Source: JABAAE01 sp905480545
GTDB lineage: Bacteria > Planctomycetota > Planctomycetia > Pirellulales > Pirellulaceae
Reading direction: 5' to 3'
Assembly (NCBI GenBank): GCA_943788025.1
Contig: CALSOR010000004.1
Coordinates: 62,001-126,000 of the forward strand
DNA length: 64,000 nt
The notes under the pieces were generated by a model, which saw only the letters and a list, made by a program, of their open reading frames with translations, searched no databases and was not told where the DNA came from. The position numbers and the translations under genes are program-made. Positions 43,932-53,476 of the stretch are shown piece after piece; position 1 is the first letter of the stretch, and the number at the start of each line of letters is the position of its first letter.

Positions 43932-44477
43932 ATGTCTGAATTCGAGTTTAAACGGCGATCGCGCGTCTGCTCGGTTTCGGAACGAGAACTCTTGCCCGGC
44001 GAAAAATACTTTTCCGTTTTGGTCGACCAAGAAGGTGAGATCATTCGTAAGGAAATCGCTGCGACTCAATGGGGTGGGCCACCCGATCATTGCATCAGTT
44101 GGTGGAAATCGCAAATTCCTGAATTGGATCCCAACAAATTTTTTTGGGCACCGGACAACGTCATCATTGATTACTTTGAGAGATTTCAAACGATCGAAGA
44201 CAAAACGGTTGAACAATATGTGCTCGCCTTGTTGCTGATTCAAAAACGACTTTTTCGCTTGGGGAATTCGACCACAGATGAATCTGGAATCGAATGGATG
44301 AGCGTCAGCTGTGCAAAACGCGGTAGCAGCTACCAAGTCGAAGTCGCAACGCCGGAACCGGAAGAAATTGAAAACATCCAAACCGAAATTGTCGATCTCC
44401 TGTTCTCAGATGAACCGTTCGAACAAGGTATTGACGACGAAGCTGAATCTGAGCCTGACCAAATCGTTTCCCCGTAA
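43932..44477 (+). CDS. Conserved planctomycete hypothetical protein
   Basis: 181 residues, cytoplasmic by appearance. The N-terminus has the pattern RVCSVSERELLPGEKYFS and then TQWGGPPDHCISWWK, a style I associate with an uncharacterised planctomycete family; a lone CxxC-type metal site is not evident. The C-terminal 40 residues are acidic. The next gene starts 26 bases later, so they are probably co-transcribed with the lipoprotein and epmA. Confidence 0.75.
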   Translation: MSEFEFKRRSRVCSVSERELLPGEKYFSVLVDQEGEIIRKEIAATQWGGPPDHCISWWKSQIPELDPNKFFWAPDNVIIDYFERFQTIEDKTVEQYVLALLLIQKRLFRLGNSTTDESGIEWMSVSCAKRGSSYQVEVATPEPEEIENIQTEIVDLLFSDEPFEQGIDDEAESEPDQIVSP

Positions 44478-44502
44478 CAACCCAAAAGCCAACAAAGCGA
44501 TT

Positions 44503-45834
44503 ATGACGAATTCGAAAAATCATTGCACCGCTGTTGCATTCGTTGGGTATTCGATTCCGTCATTGTCGAAGTGGTCGATTTGCCTGCTTATTTGCGGTAG
44601 CTGCTTGTTAAACACAGGATGTGCTTGGTTGCGGAATGCGTTTTATCGCGGAGCTACTCCTCCACGAGTTTTCGCCAGCGATGTAACAAAGGAACAAATA
44701 ATCCAAGCCGTTAATGCGAACAGCAAGGCGATCCAATCGATGCAGGCAAAGGTTCATGTTCGTGCCACTGGCACGCCGACGCTTTCAGGCGACCTTTCGG
44801 TTGAGCAACCGAGCCGAATGCGAATGCAGGTCGGCTTGCTCAACATGACCAGTTCGGGCATCGATATCGGAAGTAATGAAGAAGAGTTTTGGGTGTGGCT
44901 CAAGACCCCGATGCCGGGACAACCACCCGCAGTTCTCTTTGCAAAGCATGACCAATATGAAAATAGCCAAGCGAAACAAATGTTGCCAATCGAACCAGCA
45001 TGGGTGATCGACTCGCTGGGACTTGCTTATTTCGACCCCACGGCCGAGCACACGGGCCCTTTCCAACGTCCGGATGGCAATCTTGAAATCCAGTCACGCT
45101 TTCAGACGAATTCTGGCGTGATGATCAAATCAATCATCGTTGATCCAAAGTCCAGCGTCGTCGTAGCGCAAGAGATCAACAAAAACGGTGTGAAAATCGC
45201 ATCGAGCACCGCCAGTAAACATCAATACTTTAAAGAAATCGGGGCCAGCATTCCGCGAATGGTCGAGATCGAAGTCGGAACCGATACCCCACAAGCCGGC
45301 AAGGTCGTGATCGAACTTTCAAATATACTTCCAAATAGCATCGACGATACGTACGCGGGCATGTGGCAGATGCCCCGACCGCAGAACATTAGCGTGATCG
45401 ATATCGCACAACAAACTCAAGCGATTCCGAACACCAATCAAAACTCGGTTGCCGATTCAGCTCCGTTTCCACAAGGACGATTCGCTAATGGCGATACCTC
45501 AAACGGACAGATGAATGCCAAGCCACTGACAGGTCAAAATAATTTAAATGTTCCCCCCCAAATAAATTATTATCAAGGCTTAGCCCAATCAAATCCTGCT
45601 GTCAGTTCAAATGCGCAGCCGCGAGCATTTCAACAAAACATGCCTAAGAATCCCGCCAACCAGCCGGGTTTCCCGCGAGGTTTTAGTGCAACGTCTGCAA
45701 ACAATGCCTCGGCCATACCGAACCCCTATTCCAACTCAATTCAAAACGCATCTTTCAACGCTGAGTTATCGCGAGTCGACGAAAACGAACGCCTGCCCAT
45801 TCGCGGCTTCAATCTCAACCGTTCCAAGCAATGA
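44503..45834 (+). CDS. LolB/DUF4292-like outer membrane lipoprotein
   Basis: 443 residues from the ATG at 44503; the frame runs further upstream through the previous gene but the signal fits here. The lipobox is LLNTGC. The body has a half-barrel beta fold with the pattern IQSMQAKVHVRATGTPTLSGDLSVEQPSRMRM and LNMTSSGIDIGSNEEEFWVW, similar to LolB/DUF4292 proteins that bind lipid acyl chains. The C-terminal 110 residues are Asn/Gln/Pro-rich. Its stop overlaps the epmA start. Confidence 0.75.
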   Translation: MTNSKNHCTAVAFVGYSIPSLSKWSICLLICGSCLLNTGCAWLRNAFYRGATPPRVFASDVTKEQIIQAVNANSKAIQSMQAKVHVRATGTPTLSGDLSVEQPSRMRMQVGLLNMTSSGIDIGSNEEEFWVWLKTPMPGQPPAVLFAKHDQYENSQAKQMLPIEPAWVIDSLGLAYFDPTAEHTGPFQRPDGNLEIQSRFQTNSGVMIKSIIVDPKSSVVVAQEINKNGVKIASSTASKHQYFKEIGASIPRMVEIEVGTDTPQAGKVVIELSNILPNSIDDTYAGMWQMPRPQNISVIDIAQQTQAIPNTNQNSVADSAPFPQGRFANGDTSNGQMNAKPLTGQNNLNVPPQINYYQGLAQSNPAVSSNAQPRAFQQNMPKNPANQPGFPRGFSATSANNASAIPNPYSNSIQNASFNAELSRVDENERLPIRGFNLNRSKQ

Positions 45835-46769
45835 CGATTCTTGAACGCATCAAGCACCGATCCGAAATACTTCGCAGAATCCGTGTTTTTTTCTACGACC
45901 GAAATTTCCTGGAGGTCCAAACACCGACGCTATTGCCGGACACAATGGTCGATCAATATATCGATCCAATCTCGGTAAGAGTTAGCGGTCGTGGCGAAGA
46001 CATCTTCCTGCAAACGTCTCCCGAATTTGCGATGAAACAGCTGCTTCTTGAGGGCTGTACCGCCATCTTTGAAATCACTCCAGCTTACCGGGATGCGGAA
46101 TTTGGTTCACATCATAACGCCGAATTCACCATGCTTGAATGGTATCGCGTCGGAGATAACTACGCCGCCGGCATTCAATTTTTAGAGGATTTTTCCACCA
46201 CCTTCTTCCCCAAAAGAAAAGTTGAAAAAGTTTCATACTTGGAAGCATTTGAAGCCCACTTCAATTTGAATCCGCACACTGCCACGGCGCCAGAATTGAA
46301 ATCCCTCTCAGAGAAAATCAGCATCGATATCCCCGTTTCTCTTAATCCGGACGATCGTGACTCTTGGTTGCAATTGCTCATGGATTCAAGAGTGGACCGG
46401 ACATTGGGCGGTGGCGGCGCAACGATCCTTTATGACTGGCCTTCGTCGCAATCGGCATTAGCAAAGGTGCGAAATGTTTACGACGACAACGAAACAAAAT
46501 ACCAGGTCGCCGAGAGGTTCGAGTTGTATATTGACGGCGTCGAACTAGCCAATGGATACCACGAACTATGTGACGGAGACGAGCAACTTCGTCGGCTTGA
46601 ATCCAACAACAAACAGCGGTTAGCGTCTGGCAAACCATCATTGCCCACACGAAGCAAACTCACATCCTCGATGCAACACCAGCCATTACCCGATTGCGCT
46701 GGGGTCGCTTTGGGTGTCGACCGACTCCTCATGTTGCTTCTGGGAACAGGATCGATTGCTGACATTTAG
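45831..46769 (+). CDS. epmA: Elongation factor P lysine ligase EpmA (GenX/PoxA)
   Basis: 312 residues, class II lysyl-tRNA synthetase-like without the anticodon domain. Motif 2 is in EFGSHHNAEFTMLEWYR and motif 3 is GVALGVDRLLMLLLG. The enzyme attaches beta-lysine to a lysine of EF-P, which helps ribosomes through proline runs. The genes for EF-P and the aminomutase EpmB are not nearby. The ATG overlaps the lipoprotein stop by four bases, so translation is coupled. Confidence 0.92.
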   Translation: MTILERIKHRSEILRRIRVFFYDRNFLEVQTPTLLPDTMVDQYIDPISVRVSGRGEDIFLQTSPEFAMKQLLLEGCTAIFEITPAYRDAEFGSHHNAEFTMLEWYRVGDNYAAGIQFLEDFSTTFFPKRKVEKVSYLEAFEAHFNLNPHTATAPELKSLSEKISIDIPVSLNPDDRDSWLQLLMDSRVDRTLGGGGATILYDWPSSQSALAKVRNVYDDNETKYQVAERFELYIDGVELANGYHELCDGDEQLRRLESNNKQRLASGKPSLPTRSKLTSSMQHQPLPDCAGVALGVDRLLMLLLGTGSIADI

Positions 46770-47133
46770 CGTCGGGAATGCGGCATTTAAAACTTCCAGT
46801 GAATCTAACAACTCAGTGTAATGATCGATAAGCCTCGACACATTACACTTCTAACAGTTTTCTTCTTCACATTGCCAACCTCAAAAAACACCTGATTTTT
46901 TGATCTAATCATCACAACCGTCAAGGTCTTGATGGATCGCGACGATGAATTCCATCCGAAGAATTCACGTGTTCCGGCGCTGGCTAACACCAAGCTACAG
47001 TTCTGTGATTGAAATCTCGTTTCAGGAATCCGCTTCAATGGAAACATGCCAACGAGTACACCCTCGCAAAACCGCTTGCGAGAAAAGCTTGCTAAATATT
47101 CAAGAACTACTCCTTTACGATCAGGAATTACTG
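46770..47133. other. Intergenic stretch before cassette 2
   Basis: About 360 bases. The cassette adaptor frame is open upstream to 46945, but the lipoprotein signal fixes the start at 47134. No terminator, palindrome or separate small gene was clear. Confidence 0.4.
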
Positions 47134-48000
47134 ATGCTCCGCTCTGCATCTGAGAATCCACTCGCATCCACAAACTTGCCTTTTTCGCGATTCGTCGTTC
47201 TGTCGATTCTCATTGGATCCTACATGGCGATCGGTTGTGCTGCACAGTCAGAAATCCCGGGCTTCGCTGAAGCGAATGAAAAAGTCGAGGTCGCGGCAGT
47301 CGAAACGGGCTTGCTTTCGGTAATCAATGTTAAAGAAGGAGATTTCGTTCAGGCCAATGCCTTGATTGGACAACTGGATAACGAAATCCAACTTGCGCAA
47401 CTTGAAATCGCCGAGCATCTTTGCAACTCAACAGGCGAAATCAATCGTGTCATGTCGGAATTAAAAACCAAGGAATCGATCCTGGAACACTTTACACGAC
47501 TCTCGAAAGAAGGATTTGCACAGAAAAAAGAAATCCTAAGGGCAAAGATGGAGGTCGATGTCGCCAGAGCCATCCTGCTCACTCGTCAGGAAAGGTCAAT
47601 CGAAAACAAAAAAAAGTACGCGTTGACGAAGATCCAACTCAATCGCCGCGAAGTCCGAACACCCATTTCGGGACAAGTCGCGTTGGTCCACCGAAAGAAG
47701 GGGGAGTTTGTTTCTGCTGCAAGTCCGATCGTCGTAACCGTCGTACAATCCAATCCAATCGCTGCCAATTTTCAGGTGCCGATCAATGATCTTCATCGGT
47801 ACACGGTTGGAAAGCCCGTAACGGTTATTGTGAATGCAAAGAAATTTGGAGCCGTTGTAAAAGGTGTAGGTGTGACGGCCACCTCTGGAACAATCCAAGT
47901 CCGAGTAACCGTTCCAAATGACAAATACGAAATCAAGATTGGGCAGAAATGCCAACTTGATCCTACGCCCCAAAGCCAACTTGCCGCACACACCAATTGA
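47134..48000 (+). CDS. Lipoprotein periplasmic adaptor, HlyD/RND type (cassette 2)
   Basis: 288 residues from the ATG at 47134. A lipoprotein signal ends in YMAIGC, so this adaptor is lipid-anchored, unlike its cassette 1 counterpart. It has the first lipoyl half (AAVETGLLSVINVKEGDFV), a coiled-coil hairpin, second half (EVRTPISGQVALVHRKKGE) and a barrel (ANFQVPINDLHRYTVGKP). It belongs to the HlyD/RND adaptor superfamily. First gene of the unit; the next starts 67 bases later. Confidence 0.88.
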   Translation: MLRSASENPLASTNLPFSRFVVLSILIGSYMAIGCAAQSEIPGFAEANEKVEVAAVETGLLSVINVKEGDFVQANALIGQLDNEIQLAQLEIAEHLCNSTGEINRVMSELKTKESILEHFTRLSKEGFAQKKEILRAKMEVDVARAILLTRQERSIENKKKYALTKIQLNRREVRTPISGQVALVHRKKGEFVSAASPIVVTVVQSNPIAANFQVPINDLHRYTVGKPVTVIVNAKKFGAVVKGVGVTATSGTIQVRVTVPNDKYEIKIGQKCQLDPTPQSQLAAHTN

Positions 48001-48067
48001 CCACCGTGTCAGTTGACTTCGTATCATTGCTATCCCGATCCGACACCCCCTACGCGGCGTTTAACAA

Positions 48068-49618
48068 TTGAGTGAGCCATCAGTGATTACTGCATTTCAA
48101 AGCGAAACGCCTTATGACACGGCCGAAAATTCACTGCCGCAAACGACTGGCGATTGCCTGCAAAACCAGGACAAACACTCAGATAACAACGTATCGCAAA
48201 ACCAAACAAGTCAGAGCGATTCAACAAATTCAATACGAGAGAACAGGGATCTAAACGCGTCGTTGGAGCAAATTTGCTGGCAACTGCAGAAGCGAATTCA
48301 AAATGCAAACGATCTAGAAGGATTTCTCCGAAATCTCTCAAACGTATGGTGCAGGACTCTTGCTGCAGATCAAGTTGTTGCCGTGATTCACAACTCGAAG
48401 CAAAATCAAAAAAGATGCAAAACGGGTGCAGTTTCGGGCATGGATTCTTTTGATCAAAGCTCACCATCACTCACGCAGCTCGAATCGATTTGCGATTCAC
48501 ACGCCAACTCTATGGAAACAATTTCATGGAATCTAGAGTCGGCGAACAACAACGAAACCTGCCATCTACTTTCCGGGTTCGCGTTGGCAAATGGCTTCCA
48601 ATCCGCGTTTTTGTTACCTGTTGCAGACCTTACCGCATCCGAACCATCGGTCATTCTCCACTTGGTAGTCTTTGCAAATTCTCCAAGATTGCAGCAAGCC
48701 CAAGTACAACCCATTTGCGATGAACTATTTCCCAGTCTCGCCAAACAGACCAAACTCCTAATCCGCGCAGAAGGCACATGGGTTTCCCGGTTCACAAATC
48801 GTGTTCATGAGCACATTTTCCGCTCGCGCCGACGCCTCTGGAGCTTAATCGTTTTTGGGGCAATACTCGTACTATTTTTTCCAATGCCGCACCGCTTAAG
48901 TTGCAATAGTAAATTGCAACCCACAATAAGGCGATACATTGCCTCTCCGTTTGAAGGCCGGTTGGAAAACTCGTTTGTATTCCCCGGAGATCTTGTCAAA
49001 TCCAACCAGCTGCTGGCGAAAATGGATGACACTGATCTGACCCTTGAATTGGAAGGTGCGATCGCGGAACATGCTCGCGAAAAAGAACGTCATGACAGCG
49101 CATTATCGGATGGCAAAATAAGCGAAGCTCAAATTGCCAGGTTAGAAATGGAAAAGCTCGACTACGACATCGACCTATTTCGCACACACCTCAAGCAATT
49201 GGAAATTCGCAGTCCGGTCGACGGCATTGTCGTATCGGGCGATCTGGAGAAAGCCGAAGGGGCGCCCGTCGAAACAGGACAAACACTCTACGAAGTCGGT
49301 CCGATCGATTCTTTTTCGGCTGAAATTGAAGTCTCAGAAAGAGACATCCGCTTCTTGCGGGTTGGACAACAGACAGAGATTCGTTTCAACGCTTTTCCAC
49401 TAGAGACATTTTACGGATCAATCGAACGGATCTTCCCAAAAGCCGAGGTTCGAAACGCAACAGCCGTATTCATCGTGACCGCCCAAATCGACAATGTCGA
49501 TTTCAAGCTCAAACCGGGGATGGAGGGCACGGCAACGATCGAAACAGGCCCAAGTACTGTCGCATGGAACCTGTTCCACCGCCCGATAGAAAACATCCGT
49601 TCCTATTTGGGATTCTGA
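48068..49618 (+). CDS. HlyD-like protein with cytoplasmic GAF-like region (cassette 2)
   Basis: 516 residues from a TTG. Residues 1 to about 255 are soluble (a low-complexity start, then a GAF-like region, FLRNLSNVWCRTLAADQVVAV to LLRNA-type strands; tentative). One membrane helix follows (RLWSLIVFGAILVLFFPM), then a HlyD domain with lipoyl halves (RRYIASPFEGRLENSFVFP, EIRSPVDGIVVSGDLEK), a short coiled coil and barrel. It is a shorter paralogue of the cassette 1 protein. The M50 gene follows after eight bases. Confidence 0.85.
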   Translation: MSEPSVITAFQSETPYDTAENSLPQTTGDCLQNQDKHSDNNVSQNQTSQSDSTNSIRENRDLNASLEQICWQLQKRIQNANDLEGFLRNLSNVWCRTLAADQVVAVIHNSKQNQKRCKTGAVSGMDSFDQSSPSLTQLESICDSHANSMETISWNLESANNNETCHLLSGFALANGFQSAFLLPVADLTASEPSVILHLVVFANSPRLQQAQVQPICDELFPSLAKQTKLLIRAEGTWVSRFTNRVHEHIFRSRRRLWSLIVFGAILVLFFPMPHRLSCNSKLQPTIRRYIASPFEGRLENSFVFPGDLVKSNQLLAKMDDTDLTLELEGAIAEHAREKERHDSALSDGKISEAQIARLEMEKLDYDIDLFRTHLKQLEIRSPVDGIVVSGDLEKAEGAPVETGQTLYEVGPIDSFSAEIEVSERDIRFLRVGQQTEIRFNAFPLETFYGSIERIFPKAEVRNATAVFIVTAQIDNVDFKLKPGMEGTATIETGPSTVAWNLFHRPIENIRSYLGF

Positions 49619-49626
49619 GGTCTTGC

Positions 49627-51909
49627 ATGTTTCCCCCCGTCGAATTCAATAGCTGCTCGAGCGAAAAACCCGGTCCCGATTTCGGTTCAAATGTGAACCA
49701 ATCTGCTGACGAAAACACCCGGTCAAAATCAAGTTACAAATCTGAATGGAAAAAATCGACACCCAAATTGCGTTCTGATTTACGTTTCTTTCCACAGCGA
49801 AATAACGGAAAGTCAATCATCGTCATCGAGGATCCAATACGCTCAAAATTTTTCCGAATTGGCCGCAGCGAATATCTTTTCATTTCCATGCTTGACGGCA
49901 AAAACACGGTCGTGGAAGCCTATGAAAAAGCGCGATCAAAATCACCAACCGCGGGTAATGCAATCGATTTCCCGCTGGAACAAGCCGAACAAATCTGTAA
50001 GTTTCTGTCGAATGCTCAATTGACACGTATTGCTGATTTGGAATCGATCCAAAAAAAGGCTACGGCCAATGAGAAGGCCAAACTGGTTTCTCATTTCAAT
50101 CCGATTTTTCAAAAACTTCCAATTGCCCACCCAACGAAATTGCTTGAACGAACCCAAGCGATTGGCAAACTACTTTTTTCAATTCCGATGTTATTGGTTT
50201 GGATTTGTATCGTAGCGTTGTCAGGCTACTGCCTTTCGAATCAATGGCAGGAATTCTCCGCGGCGTCTGGCGGAATTCTCTCCGGCAATCGATGGTTATG
50301 GCTAATTGGCGTTTGGATGATCATGAAAGCAGTCCATGAATTTGGACACGCTACCGCATGCCATCGATTTGGCGGACATGTTCGCGAAACGGGAGTCGCA
50401 TTCATTTGTTTTTTTCCAGTTGCTTATGTTGATGTCAGCTCGTCTTGGCGATTCAGCAACAAATGGCATCGAATCACGGTTGCTGCTGCGGGAATCTATA
50501 TCGAATTGTTGATTGCGGCGTTTGCAGCAATTACCTGGTGCTCGATTTCCGACTCGATTGTCCGCGACTTGCTCTACAACATTACCGTTGTCGCTTCTGT
50601 GACGACCATTTTATTCAACGCCAACCCATTGATGAAATTTGATGGGTACTTCGTCCTTTCGGATTATGTTGAATCAACGAACCTTTACCAAAAATCACAA
50701 ACGGCTGTCCTGTCAAAAATGGGTTGGCTGTTCCAAGGAAGCAATTCAACAGAACCGACAAATCTGTTGTTATTGGGCTACGGCACTGCAATCGTCCTTT
50801 GGCGGATTGCCATTTGCATTGGGATTTTTATTGCATTCTCATTGATGGGCGAAGGAATCGGATTGGTCCTCGCGATCATGGCGTCAGCATTTTGGATTTA
50901 TCCCATGTTATCGAAAGGCATTCGGGCAGCGAGAAAGTCAACCGAACCGACCCAATGGAAACGACTTTGCGTCTCAGGGGCGATTGCCGCTAGTTCCATC
51001 GCATGTGCCTGCGTGTTTTTGCTGGCTCCGCATCGCATTATTGCTCCGGGAGTGGTTTGTTTTTCTGAGTCGCAAATTGTTCGCCCTAGCGTTTCTGGTT
51101 TTGTGAAAGAACTTCACGTCATCGACGGCCAAAAAGTCTCAATGGGAGACAAGCTGGTCTCGCTTCGAAACAAGGCAATTCGGAATCAACTTGCACAAGC
51201 AAAACTTTCTTATCAGCAAGCGGCCAATCGAATCGAAAACCATCGGTCAAACCAAGCTCACAGAGATGTCGCTTCGGAAACTAAGATGCTCCGAAAACTT
51301 AACGCAGACATCACGCATTATGAAAAGCAAGTTGAGTGCCTGGAGATTTATGCCGAAATCGATGGGTACATACAAATGCGAGACTCAACGACGCTACTAG
51401 ATTCGTACGTTAAATCTGAAAACGAAATCATGTTGATCGCTCAACCCGATCAAAAAGAGATCGTCGCAGCCTTTCCGCAGGATCAGTTCGATGGATTGCC
51501 TGACGTTCACGGCAAAGGTGAGCGTCGCGCGACAAAACTATGGGGTAATCTGTTCTTAAATGAGGTAGGGCAACTGAGGTGTCAACTGAAGAGATTTGAA
51601 CCGCGGGCGACATTAACCCCCCCGGACATTCTACTTTGTGCGAATGTAGGCGGCAGCATTCCGGTCAAAAACGTAGCTGCTCAAACAAATATCGCGACGG
51701 ATCCCGATTCGAATGATATTCAATTTCTTTCACCACATGTCATCGCGAAATTCGAAATTGACGACTGGGCTAGTGAACAACTCCATGCTGGCCAGAGAGT
51801 CAACGTAATCCTTCAAGCCAAGGCGACCAGTATCGGATACCAATTCTATAAAAGCGCACTGGGTTGGCTGAAACACAAATACGATTCCGCAATCGATTCC
51901 GCGAATTAG
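49627..51909 (+). CDS. M50 intramembrane metalloprotease fused to HlyD-like domain (cassette 2)
   Basis: 760 residues from the ATG at 49627, with GAGG upstream. Residues about 40-130 resemble a PqqD/RRE-like winged helix (LRSDLRFFPQRN, EDPIRSKFFRIGRSEYLFI, then AYEKARSK); tentative. The zinc motif is HEFGH (His237, Glu238, His241), third ligand in NANPLMKFDGYF. The membrane part has about eight helices. The periplasmic tail has a lipoyl/HlyD-like domain (SESQIVRPSVSGFVKELHV, LEIYAEIDGYIQMRD). It is a clear paralogue of the 24591 gene with the same domain order. Confidence 0.9.
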   Translation: MFPPVEFNSCSSEKPGPDFGSNVNQSADENTRSKSSYKSEWKKSTPKLRSDLRFFPQRNNGKSIIVIEDPIRSKFFRIGRSEYLFISMLDGKNTVVEAYEKARSKSPTAGNAIDFPLEQAEQICKFLSNAQLTRIADLESIQKKATANEKAKLVSHFNPIFQKLPIAHPTKLLERTQAIGKLLFSIPMLLVWICIVALSGYCLSNQWQEFSAASGGILSGNRWLWLIGVWMIMKAVHEFGHATACHRFGGHVRETGVAFICFFPVAYVDVSSSWRFSNKWHRITVAAAGIYIELLIAAFAAITWCSISDSIVRDLLYNITVVASVTTILFNANPLMKFDGYFVLSDYVESTNLYQKSQTAVLSKMGWLFQGSNSTEPTNLLLLGYGTAIVLWRIAICIGIFIAFSLMGEGIGLVLAIMASAFWIYPMLSKGIRAARKSTEPTQWKRLCVSGAIAASSIACACVFLLAPHRIIAPGVVCFSESQIVRPSVSGFVKELHVIDGQKVSMGDKLVSLRNKAIRNQLAQAKLSYQQAANRIENHRSNQAHRDVASETKMLRKLNADITHYEKQVECLEIYAEIDGYIQMRDSTTLLDSYVKSENEIMLIAQPDQKEIVAAFPQDQFDGLPDVHGKGERRATKLWGNLFLNEVGQLRCQLKRFEPRATLTPPDILLCANVGGSIPVKNVAAQTNIATDPDSNDIQFLSPHVIAKFEIDDWASEQLHAGQRVNVILQAKATSIGYQFYKSALGWLKHKYDSAIDSAN

Positions 51910-52090
51910 GCAATCGCAAAACCGCCTCATTTCTTTTTGTTGAGTACTGAACTCAATCGAGATGCGTAAGGTCCGGCTTTAAGTTAGGGTGGTTCGCATC
52001 CGCCCCAATGTTTTCATTCCGGCCAGTAACGTAAAATCGGATTCCTACTGCTATTTCACGGCATAACTCAATTCGCAGATCCAACCGTAC

Positions 52091-53476
52091 ATGAGCGAAA
52101 TCGAATTTACACTCAAGGCACTTCGTGAGGCTGTTGAGTTGACACCCAACAACTTCCCCTTGACCCAACATTATGTAAGAACCTTGTTGGATCTAACTCG
52201 TTACGAGGAAGCCGAGAGCTTCCTCAAGATTCAACTCGATGCCCTCGGCCAATCGATTCAATTACAGGTCTTGATGGCGGAGGTCTTCTATCGTGCGGGG
52301 AAAAACTCCCATGCGCTAGCCATTGTTGAAACACTCATCGCATCCGACGCGCCAGATCCTTCGGCCTTGCTTCTTCACGCAAAGCTGGATTTCAGAATGG
52401 GAAATGTTCAGCAAGCCGTTCAGCGTTACAAGCAGGCAATCGAAATTGATGACACCGTCACCGACGACGAGTTTTCGAGTTTGCTTGGAATACGGACTGA
52501 AGAAAAAGAATGGTCCGATGATGAAGAAGATGACTATGATATCGACGATGAAATCATCGAGGGTCGAATTCGCATCCAAAACGATGATGCCGATGATTCG
52601 GGGTCCATGGGGAAACTTGAGAAACCGAAGATCAAGTTTGATCAGGTTGGTGGAATGGAAAGCGTCAAAGAACAAATTCGCGTCAAAATCATCTACCCAA
52701 TCACGCATGCCGAGATGTTTGCAGCCTATGGCAAGCAAGCCGGCGGTGGGATTCTACTTTATGGGCCTCCGGGCTGCGGAAAGACTTTTATTGCAAGAGC
52801 AACCGCGGGAGAGGTGAATGCGAATTTTCTTTCGATCGGAATCAACGATGTCCTTGACATGTGGATGGGGAACAGCGAAAGAAACCTGCATGACCTTTTT
52901 GAACAGGCTCGCAAAAATCGCCCATGCGTTCTGTTCTTTGACGAAGTTGATGCGTTGGGAGCAAGTCGCAGTGACATGCGACAGAATTCCGGACGTCACC
53001 TCGTCAATCAATTTCTTTCAGAAATGGATGGGATTGATTTGAGCAATGAAGGTGTATTGATTTTGGGAGCAACCAATGCACCCTGGCATGTCGACAGTGC
53101 TTTTCGACGACCTGGCCGTTTTGACCGTGTTCTGTTTGTTCCACCACCAGACCAAATCGCTCGTGAAGAAGTACTTCAACTGAAACTGGACGGTAAACCG
53201 GTCGAAAGAATTGACTACAAAAAAGTGTCAGCCAAAACTCATGATTATTCTGGAGCCGATTTGGGTGCCGTTGTTGATGCTGCAATCGAAGCCAAGCTTC
53301 ATGAAGCCATTCGAACGGGAACTCCAAGTCCATTAACCACCAAAGATCTGCTTGCAGTTCTTAAGCACATCAAACCGACGACAAAGGAATGGTTCGCCAC
53401 CGCCCGCAATCACGCGTTGTATTCGAATCAAGGCGGAATTTACGATGACATTTTGAGCTATCTAAAAATCAAATGA
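52091..53476 (+). CDS. TPR plus AAA+ ATPase (Cdc48/spastin-like)
   Basis: 461 residues. Residues 1-135 form TPR-like helical repeats. An acidic linker follows (about 140-180: DDEEDDYDIDDEI). One AAA domain has Walker A GPPGCGKT, Walker B VLFFDEVDALG, the pore segment MWMGNSERN and the second region of homology (GATNAPWHVDSAFRRPGRFDRVLF). Classic AAA enzymes unfold or disassemble proteins; the TPR part probably selects partners. It starts 180 bases after cassette 2 and overlaps the next gene by four bases (ATGA). Confidence 0.9.
   Translation: MSEIEFTLKALREAVELTPNNFPLTQHYVRTLLDLTRYEEAESFLKIQLDALGQSIQLQVLMAEVFYRAGKNSHALAIVETLIASDAPDPSALLLHAKLDFRMGNVQQAVQRYKQAIEIDDTVTDDEFSSLLGIRTEEKEWSDDEEDDYDIDDEIIEGRIRIQNDDADDSGSMGKLEKPKIKFDQVGGMESVKEQIRVKIIYPITHAEMFAAYGKQAGGGILLYGPPGCGKTFIARATAGEVNANFLSIGINDVLDMWMGNSERNLHDLFEQARKNRPCVLFFDEVDALGASRSDMRQNSGRHLVNQFLSEMDGIDLSNEGVLILGATNAPWHVDSAFRRPGRFDRVLFVPPPDQIAREEVLQLKLDGKPVERIDYKKVSAKTHDYSGADLGAVVDAAIEAKLHEAIRTGTPSPLTTKDLLAVLKHIKPTTKEWFATARNHALYSNQGGIYDDILSYLKIK

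Noticed and set aside
43818..44381. A 187-residue minus-strand frame
   Set aside because: It is the mirror of the conserved 181-residue plus-strand gene, which has the better start and codon pattern.
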